Shown here one piece after another: positions 57,162 through 64,000 of a DNA stretch of 64,000 nucleotides. The DNA is taken from positions 52,624,101 to 52,688,100 of the forward strand of contig CM069872.1 in the NCBI GenBank assembly GCA_036172665.1, in the 5' to 3' direction. The notes below the pieces were generated by a model that saw only the letters and a list, made by a program, of their open reading frames with translations, ran no database searches and had not been told where the DNA came from. Numbering within the stretch: the first letter of the stretch is position 1; every line of letters begins with the position of its first letter. The stretch is from Prosopocoilus inquinatus (Eukaryota > Arthropoda > Insecta > Coleoptera > Lucanidae). The translations under genes were made by a program, and so were the position numbers.

Positions 57162-57491
57162 TTAGCATACCTTGCCTCCTAAGCAAGCGCTCTCAGGATC
57201 ATTCATGTCATCGACTGCGCGAGTGTCAAGCACCACTCCGTACCGGTCCAATCTCATCATCATGTCAGACCTTTCTGGATAGCTCAATGCTATCACCTGG
57301 TCAGGAACGCAATCAACCGAATTTCCACTCACAATGAATGCAGAATTGCAGCTTTGCTCTTCATCGGTGCTGCTTGGATACCGCGGCACCGTATGCTGGT
57401 GCATGGGATCGGGGCCAACGCCCCGGATCGCGTCCCGGACAATATTCTGCCAATAGAATACCTCCGCATGACCCTCACACCGCATTGCCAA
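57162..57491 (-). CDS. Coding-like minus-strand segment, unrecognised
   Basis: A 109-codon frame in locally GC-richer DNA reads HAEVFYWQNIVRDAIRGVG, then VDCVPDQVIALSYPE, DTRAVDDMNDPESACLGG and K. The AAG is followed at once by GTATGC on the minus strand, a usable splice donor, and a T-rich acceptor-like TTTATTACAG lies upstream near 57610. Composition and residue usage look more protein-like than any other unassigned frame in the window. I recognise no domain. It could be an exon of an unknown gene, a decayed transposon gene, or chance. Confidence 0.25.
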   Translation of the reverse strand: MAMRCEGHAEVFYWQNIVRDAIRGVGPDPMHQHTVPRYPSSTDEEQSCNSAFIVSGNSVDCVPDQVIALSYPERSDMMMRLDRYGVVLDTRAVDDMNDPESACLGGKVC

Positions 57492-57599
57492 TCGTGAGAA
57501 TGTACCGCCCTAACACTTCTGCCAGAACATACCATCTCAGGTCAGGTGCAGACACCCTCTAATTCATGCCGGGCAACACACCGCGGCCACCACATACAA

Positions 57600-58740
57600 C
57601 ATAAATCTGTAATAAACAATCGTCTCCTCCTGGCTGATATTTCGTGGACAGCCCTTATCAAATATCCACTACATATTAGGTAGACTTACTCCTCCATTGC
57701 ACAAAATTGAACAATTTAAAAATTCTTTGTCTTACCAAATCGTCCTTGCCTGAAATTCCATCCATTTCTGGACTGCTAACCTAAGTATCGGTACGTTTAA
57801 GAATAAACTTCCAATCCCAGCTGTTTGCGAAGCAATGTGAGTCTCTTGGGTAATATTTGTTATTCTTATTTGTTTATATTATCTGATGCATACTGTATAT
57901 TTACGCCAACCTCTTGGGTAACATTTGTTACTGTTATTTTTTTTATGTTATTCGTGTATATTTACGCCAACATCTGTTTTATTTACTTATGTTTTTTTAA
58001 AGACCTTATACTCAACCACGGTTGAATAGATCAGGGTACATGTCAGTTTATGTAACATGTACATCTGGATTCCGCCATATTTCCCTTTGCCATCTTGTTA
58101 CTTGTTATTTGTACATTTATACGGGGTTACAAGGTGAAATAAAATTTGTTTATTATTATTTTAATTACCTTACCTTGAAAATTATTGTTATTTTGTTATA
58201 TTATTATTATCGTTACTATTACTAGTTATATTTTAGAAAAATGTACGATCTTATTTTGTATAAAAAAACAATAAATTATTATTATTATATTAATTAATTA
58301 ATTAAGTAAGTACCTTCTCGAGCCCGACTTATGTCCGCGCCAACCCTCGGGAGACTTCCTGCCCTATCTTTCCGTTGCTTTGCTGCCTAGACTAAACACG
58401 GCCCCCCCTATCACATTACCAAACGAATGACGTAAACAAATATGCTCGCGCTTCACATACATCTCGAGAATGCAGAAACTTTCTTTAAATTCTAAACTTC
58501 ATGAAATAAATGACTGCAACAAACGTATTTAGACAAACAATTCTACAAAAGAAAAAAAAAACGTGTTTGTTTGAAAGGACAAAAGCGAAAATGAGAGAAT
58601 TCACGGTTAAGGCCGCGGACATTATTTCATAATCTGTTGTGTTTACAAGCAAGGACGTTGCGAACGGCGCACACACAACCTTGCCACACTTTTGTTTTGT
58701 TTGCCATCGAAAAGAATCTAGGTGAGCGAAGAAATGAAAA
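57600..58740. other. Unassigned DNA with a short tandem duplication
   Basis: TCTTGGGTAA-ATTTGTTA and GTATATTTACGCCAAC occur twice (about 57842-57908 and 57911-57972). The rest is AT-rich with TTA runs near 58210-58290. No gene is seen. Confidence 0.4.
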
Positions 58741-58907
58741 AAAATAAAATAAAGGTTGTCGCTCACTTGGCCGGCACGGGGCGGCGCGGTGACGTTCATC
58801 CCATGCAGGTATTGTAGCCTCGCTCCTTATTCCGGCGTTAACCGGTAGATTGCGTGGTTGAAGTTGATGTGTATGAATATAAAGTTCAGTTTACATCAAG
58901 TAGTGAC

Positions 58908-59222
58908 ATGTATGTCAACCGTCACTCTGATGATGAAGAAATTATTGTAATGGCCGCTGCTTTATTAGATGCAGACGAAAATCTGAATAGGAGAAGGAAA
59001 CTATCGGTCCGTCCTATTAATAAAAAGAGGGCGACTTCGGGAAAGCTCCACCATCTATTTCAAGACCTAAAAGAAGACTAAACGATGCTTTACAATGACA
59101 TTTAATAAATTCTCCGAACTCCTTGATATACTAGAAACTGAATTAACATTTCAAAACACTTCGTTTCCACCGCCCACTTTGCCGGACCGGCACAACAGCA
59201 CCTTCCGTTGTTTGCCGGACAG
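58908..59222 (+). pseudogene. HARBI1/ALP1-like transposase N-terminal fragment, frameshifted
   Basis: Frame one (58908-59081) reads DDEEIIVMAAALLDADE, RRRKLSVRPINKKRA and KLHHLFQDLKED then stops. A second frame (from 59095) continues MTFNKFSELLDILETEL and QNTSFPPPTLP, until the hAT-like insert at 59223. These blocks match the N-terminus of insect HARBI1-like proteins (acidic start, basic RRR-VRPI, HLFQDLKED, F-LLD, QNT-FR-PI-P). The frame break, the insert and the lack of any DDE domain make it a pseudogene. Confidence 0.75.
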
Positions 59223-59529
59223 CAGGGGCGGATTTAGGCATGGTCTTTATGGCCTGCAGCCCAGGACCCTGTTCAATCAAAGGATCCCCCATCTTCGCCG
59301 TTAAAAAATTTATAAAACAACTGATGTACCATATGACACCTAGAATGTTTTATTTATAATAAAAACATTTCTCACGGCTATGATTTCTCATATTTTAAAA
59401 AGAAAAACGAGTAAAAATCAGTTTCGAAAAAATTGACGATGAGTGGTCTCAAAGTCAAAACCCAAACTTAGGTTAATTTATATTTATTGGATAAACCCCA
59501 GGGTCCTCAAAGTTAACGGTCCGCCCCTG
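59223..59529. mobile_element. hAT-like MITE nested in the Harbinger element
   Basis: Termini are CAGGGGCGGATTTAGG on the left and TCCGCCCCTG on the right, a common hAT end. The flanking octamers CCGGACAG and CTAGGCAG agree at five of eight positions, compatible with a decayed 8-bp duplication. An inner pair (CCCAGGACCCTG/CAGGGTCCTC) is also inverted. The 307-bp length shows that it is non-autonomous. Confidence 0.65.
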
Positions 59530-59733
59530 CTAGGCAGAATCGGAGACCTGCAGCGCCGTTCGCGCTGGTCCGTCCCCGTGCTGGTCAAGTGAGCGGTCGT
59601 CCGTTCATTTATACGTGTTTATTCAGTCCGTATTTTAATGGGCCGTGACGAGCCGGCCAAGTGAGCGACAACCTTAACCCGTTTACAAAAGATCGAAGCT
59701 TAAAAATATTTTTTTTCGTCAGTTAATTAAAAT

Positions 59734-60690
59734 ACAGTGAAATTCCAATTAACCCAATGGCTGCTGCCAGTACTTCTTCTTCTTTTTCGTCTTCTTCTCG
59801 ACTGTCATATTCGACATAACCTCTTTCTTTATTAACTGCAGGACGGCATTGCGAACTTTTTCTTCTTTTCGAATATCACATTTATTATTATTATTACCAA
59901 AGTAAAACTGAATCGAAAGAATTTTTTGTTCAATTTTCTCTTGTCAATTAAAAAGTCGGTTCTGATTGTTCTGAGGAAAGGAGCGAAAAGGGCCTAAACT
60001 TCCTAAAAATTGACGTTTGACAGGGGTGACAGTTGTCAAACAATTTTGACACTCTCTTGTTTATAACCAGAGGAAAGAATTCAGGCCACTTAGTACTGAA
60101 CGTTCTTTACGCTATTTACTGCTGCCATCTTTCCGCGGCCTTCGACGCGATACATCGAATTGTTATTGAGTGGGATGGGAAGGAGTGCAATCGTGCAATA
60201 AGAGGGTTCGCACGTTGTGCCTGATACAGTCCGAGTATTAAATTTTCTTACTGTTCGCGGAACAAGTGGCCGGAATTCTTTTCCCTGTTTATAACTAACC
60301 TGTCGTTACACGTTTTCAAACTCTTTCTTGAATAAATTTGTTTTCAGCTTTAGAAATTACAGGGAAAAAAATTAACTGCAGCTGCAGATTAATAGATGGC
60401 GCTGCTTACGTTTTGCCATTTATTCGATACTGTTCTTCTTAAAGTTAAAAAGCGTCTTTTCAGTCGCCTTGAAATGAAACTATTTCCCGGAAATCAGGGA
60501 ACGAAATCAATTGCCACTACAGATTCAGAAATGGCGCTGCTTAGATTTGAAACTTCCTAGCTATTCTTGTTCAATTTTATTCATTCTAAATCGTATGGCG
60601 TAACGTTATTTCTTGAATTTTCTTAGCGTTTTTTTTTTTATTGCCTCGAAGTTGTTTCCCCATAAATAAAGAGAACAAAGTAAGGGTTGT
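59734..60690. other. Unassigned DNA with AGATGGCGCTGCTTA copies
   Basis: AGATGGCGCTGCTTA (about 60394) and AAATGGCGCTGCTTA (about 60530) lie in a repeat of about 136 bp sharing GAAATGAAAC-TTTCCCGG and TTTGAAAC-TT blocks. CAGTGAAATTCCAATTAACC (59736) resembles a pogo/Tigger end without a partner. Confidence 0.4.
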
Positions 60691-60693
60691 ACA

Positions 60694-60808
60694 AGAGAGT
60701 TTGAACTCAAGTTTAACTGAACCAGAACAATGCATTCGAAAATAAAATTTGATGCGATTTTGTTCGCTTTGAACCCGGTTCAGTTAAACTTGAGTTCAAA
60801 CTCTCTTG
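60694..60808. mobile_element. 115-bp hairpin MITE (AGAGAGTTTGAACTCAAGTT)
   Basis: AGAGTTTGAACTCAAGTTTA and CTGAACC on the left are mirrored by GGTTCAG and TTAAACTTGAGTTCAAACTC on the right, with a spacer of about 50 bp. It adjoins the alternating foldback block. Confidence 0.75.
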
Positions 60809-60829
60809 GACAACGGGCTTTTTGTATTT

Positions 60830-61700
60830 TAACGTTCCTAACCTAACGTTTCAGTTTTTTTAAGGTTTCTTTTTCCCCGGCAGATTACAAATTTAAGGAG
60901 CGAGTTAACAGATGGCGCCACAAACGCCATTCATTCGAAATTAACGCTTGAGACGTATTTCTTGAGTTTGCTGCTTATTAAAAATTTGTTCTTTCAGGTC
61001 CGCTCGCACAGAGCAGGCTTACATTTTTAAAAAGCAAACTCAAGGAATACGTTTCAAGCGTTAATTTCAAATGAATGGCGTTTGTGGCGCCATCTGTTAA
61101 CTCCCGTCTTAAATTTTTAATCTGTCGGGGAAAAAAAAACCCTTAAAAACTGAAACGTTGGGTTAGGAAAAAATAAAATACAAAAAGCCAGTAGTTTTTA
61201 AGGATTTTTTTGGCCCCGACAGATTACAAATTTAAGACGCGAGTTAACAGATGGCGCCACAAACGCCATTCATTTGAAATTAACGCTTGAAACGTATTCC
61301 TTGAGTTTGCTTTTTAAAAATGTAAGCCTGCTCTGTGCGAGCGGACCTGAAAGAATAAATTTTTAATAAGCAGCAAACTCAAGAAATACGTCTCAAGCGT
61401 TAATTTCGAATGAATGTCGTTTGTGGCGCCATCTGTTAACTCGCGCCTTAAATTTTTAATCTGCCGGGGAAAAAAACACCTTAAAAACTGAAACGTTGGG
61501 TTAGGAACGTTAAAATACAAAAAGCCAGTTGTTTTTAAGGTTTTTTTTTTTCCCCGGCAGATTACAAATTTAAGGCGCGAGTTAACAGATGGCGCCACAA
61601 ACGACATTCATTCGAAATTAACGCTTGAAACGCAATCCTTGAGTTTGCTGCTTTTTAAAAAATCTATTCTCTCAGGTCGGCTCGCAGAGAGCAAGCAGGC
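60830..61700. repeat. Alternating inverted repeats with GGCGCCATCTGTTAAC
   Basis: Units alternate in orientation: AGATGGCGCCACAAACGCCA at 60910, 61250 and 61589 (plus), and TGGCGCCATCTGTTAAC at about 61085 and 61426 (minus). Between them lie AATTAACGCTTGARACGTAT, TTGAGTTTGCT, CGAGCGGACCTGA or its inverse, and AAACGTTGGGTTAGGAA. Whole units of about 340 bp are near-identical palindromes repeated in tandem. Confidence 0.88.
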
Positions 61701-62496
61701 TTAAATTTTTAAGCCCAGTTTAAACGGGTAAGACGGGTTTAAATAAGAAAAACAAATAAACGGCAAAAATTATAAACCTGTCTTAAATGTAAAGTCGACT
61801 TAGGTTAGGTAAACTCGGTTTATATGTTAATTTTATGGCGTTTTAGCGTTTCCGAGTTGCTTTGCAATCCCTGCAACCCCTATAGCTACGCCCCTGATCA
61901 CCACTTCTGACATAAAAATTTATAACTTCTTGGTTTAATTGCGGGCGTTGCGAACACTATCACATCTACTTAAATAAAAAGAAGAAAGAATCTAAGCACC
62001 ACACTTTGTTAAATCATAAAACAAAAAAAAATAATCTAGTTAGGCGGAGGAATTAAAATTTGGGAAACCAGGAAGAAGCGCAAACATGGGGCGAAACTCA
62101 AAAAAAGATTTCCAAGGGCGAAAAATACGATGCTGTAAAAAGAGAAAAGAGGAAGGCCAAAATGATTTTGGGGATGGATTTTTTTGGCCAGAAGGCAGCA
62201 TAGTTCTGGCAATTTTGGAAATGGAGCTCAAGTGGATTTCCAAAGTCAACAAAATAAGTCGAAAAAAGGAAGTGAGGACGCAGACTTTGTCTCTTCTTCA
62301 TGGTGTTAAACAGGGCCCCTGCGAGGCCAAAACCCGCTCGCCTGCCACTCCATACTTTAGCGCCCTCTGACATATGGGTTGGGACACATAGAAACAGTCA
62401 ATTATCAAGATTGTTTAAAAAAATTAAAAGAAACCAAAAATGGAAAAAACAAAAATTAAAAAAAAATGAAACGGAAAATTTTTCAACTTTTTAACT

Positions 62497-62735
62497 TTTA
62501 AAACATTTTCCATCACTTTTTAAACATTTCCTTCATTTTCTACACATTTTCTTTTACTTTCCAAACATTTCCTTCATTTTCTAAACATTTTCTTTTACTT
62601 TCCAAACATTTTCCTTCACTTTCTAAATATTCTCCTGCACTTTCTAAACATTTTCCTTCACTATCTAAACATTCTCCTTCATTTTCTAAACATTCTCCTT
62701 CACTTTCTAAACATTTTCCTTCACTTTTTTCAAGT
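62497..62735. repeat. 21-bp minisatellite (AAACATTTTCCTTCACTTTCT), about 11 copies
   Basis: A 21-bp period is clear across the block, with TTCATTTTCTAAACATTTTC-type variants alternating with CACTTTCTAAACATTC types. The block ends at CACTTTTTTCAAG. Confidence 0.9.
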
Positions 62736-62759
62736 TCCTAGCTGCCGCGAGCCCACAGA

Positions 62760-64000
62760 GACGAGCAGCCCAAACAGCGCGAAGCACTTCTAAATTTCTG
62801 AAAACTTAAAAAGTAAAATGTAATTTGTTTTTTTTTTTAACCAAACCGTAAGTAATAGCTTACGTAATATATTTTTTTTACCTTCATCAAGGCAGTTCAG
62901 TCTTATGGATAATTTTCTTCGAATTTTTACCAGACAAGAAACTATTTCTCATTAATTTTTTTTACCGAAAAAATCACAAAACATGTGTCCAGTGGCTAAT
63001 TGCCGCCCCTTGAACATGGCGCCCGCGTGCACTGCACGCTTTGCACACACGGCTACTGGGGCCCTGGTGTTAAAAAGTCAAATCAAATATAATCTCAATT
63101 TTTTCTTCTTTGGAATTTACAACAAAAAAAAAACCTATTCCAGCTTTCCTGGCTGGAATCCAACTCGTTGTCGTTGTATTTTCCGCGGGAAACTAGGGGA
63201 ATTTTTGTGCGTTAAGCGAAAGTAAATACAGTGAAACCTCGATTATCCTAGCAGCCGTTTCTTCTGCTTTCTAATAATTGAAATTAACCTCCGCCCACAA
63301 TAATTTTTATATCCGTAGATACGTATTTCGGCAGCTAAGCTGCCATCTTCCGTACGCTACCAACTTAAAAATACTAAAAAAAGGATGTAAAAAGCAACCT
63401 AATGACCTGATAAAATCATAAAAATGTTAAACCTAACAAGAATCTAATCATCCTAAAAGATATATATGTCTAAATGTAAGTATATAAATTAATCGGGAAA
63501 AAAAAAATTATGTGAACACCTAAAATTAACTGTCAGAAAACCTTACAAATAAGAGCTAACCAAACAACACGGAAATGCGGAAATAAATTGTCCAAAGACC
63601 CGAAAAAACTTCTTATTCTAACGAATAAATAAGTATATAATTCCCTGTTATTTGATACCTAAAAACCTAAAAATCCTGAAAAAAATAAATAAAATAAAAT
63701 ATATATATTATGTATAAATCGTCAAAAAGCAACCTACAGATGAGAGCAAATCATACCCACACACCACAAGTTAAGAGCACTTTAGGGAAATTTTATCTCG
63801 GAGAATCCTCTCCTTATGAAATATCCGATGTTTTCTGATGGTCAAGTCTGACGATAATTAAAATAAAGTGTAAGTATGCACGTATGTAACAGAAGTCTTT
63901 TCCTAATTGTAAAGAGGTGCACTGCTCAACAAAATAAAAGTGTAGTCATCCATGTAGGGTTGAGCTTAAAAGAATTACGTAACTTAATCGATTTTTACAA
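62760..64000. other. Unassigned DNA at the window end
   Basis: CAGTGAAACCTCGATTATCC at 63231 looks like a pogo/Tigger-type terminus without a partner in view. GATACGTATTTCGGCAGC followed by TAAGCTGCCATCTTC (63318-63351) contains the hairpin GGCAGCTAAGCTGCC and recalls conserved edges of insect retroelements. No gene is recognised. Confidence 0.35.

Larger units (their letters stand above)
58753..59674 (+). mobile_element. PIF/Harbinger element with 23-bp TIRs and TAA target duplication
   Basis: The left terminus AGGTTGTCGCTCACTTGGCC (continuing GGC, 58753-58775) has a perfect inverse at 59652-59674. TAA flanks it on both sides (58750-58752, 59675-59677), the 3-bp duplication expected of PIF/Harbinger. 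Inside is a HARBI1-like transposase fragment in two frames, interrupted by a hAT-like MITE. The catalytic domain is absent, so the element is non-autonomous. Perfect TIRs suggest fairly recent movement. Confidence 0.85.

Overview
The window is AT-rich nuclear DNA of an insect. The evidence is an insect-type odorant receptor (7tm_6 family) with spliced exons, a receptor tyrosine phosphatase gene with a mucin-like ectodomain, arthropod-style short introns, and a dense load of tandem repeats, foldback elements and class II transposon relics. A beetle is a reasonable guess, but nothing seen fixes the order.

Two protein-coding genes can be assembled exon by exon, and they converge tail to tail. 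On the plus strand (coding span 10510-20652, nine coding exons, 1681 codons) lies a single-pass receptor-type protein tyrosine phosphatase: a signal peptide split by an intron, a disordered Ser/Thr/Pro/Glu-rich ectodomain of about 1260 residues in one huge exon, one transmembrane helix, and one PTP domain with KNRY, WPD, HCX5R and Q-loop motifs. On the minus strand (26730-36690, six exons, 384 codons, all splice phases consistent) lies an apparently intact odorant receptor whose first and third introns are swollen by satellite-like arrays. The two genes probably work independently: phosphotyrosine signalling in one case, olfaction in the other.

Layout. 0-10.4 kb: AT-rich repeats, inverted repeats, a broken hammerhead-ribozyme element, a CGATA-box cluster next to a possible micro-gene, small MITEs, and a T-rich tandem array. 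10.5-21.0 kb: phosphatase gene, with an 840-bp foldback element and a 370-bp tandem array in its large intron. 21-26.4 kb: tandem repeats and a cluster of a recurring AGCGCCATCT motif. 26.4-36.7 kb: odorant receptor. 37.1-43.6 kb: a 4.7-kb satellite array (monomers mostly 150-170 bp) lying between two blocks of a 218-bp GA-rich repeat. 44-51 kb: dispersed and tandem repeats, including the best hammerhead ribozyme copy (about 49.16-49.29 kb, minus strand). 52.1-55.2 kb: a Transib-like relic with perfect 20-bp terminal inverted repeats starting CACAGTG and a CGCCG target duplication. 56-58.7 kb: mostly unassigned. 58.75-59.67 kb: a PIF/Harbinger element with a broken HARBI1-like transposase and a nested hAT-like MITE. 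60-64 kb: alternating foldback repeats carrying the GGCGCCATCTGTTAAC motif, then a 21-bp minisatellite and unassigned DNA.

The least expected signals are the hammerhead-ribozyme family, the RSS-like Transib ends, and the AGCGCCATCT motif shared by unrelated repeat families.
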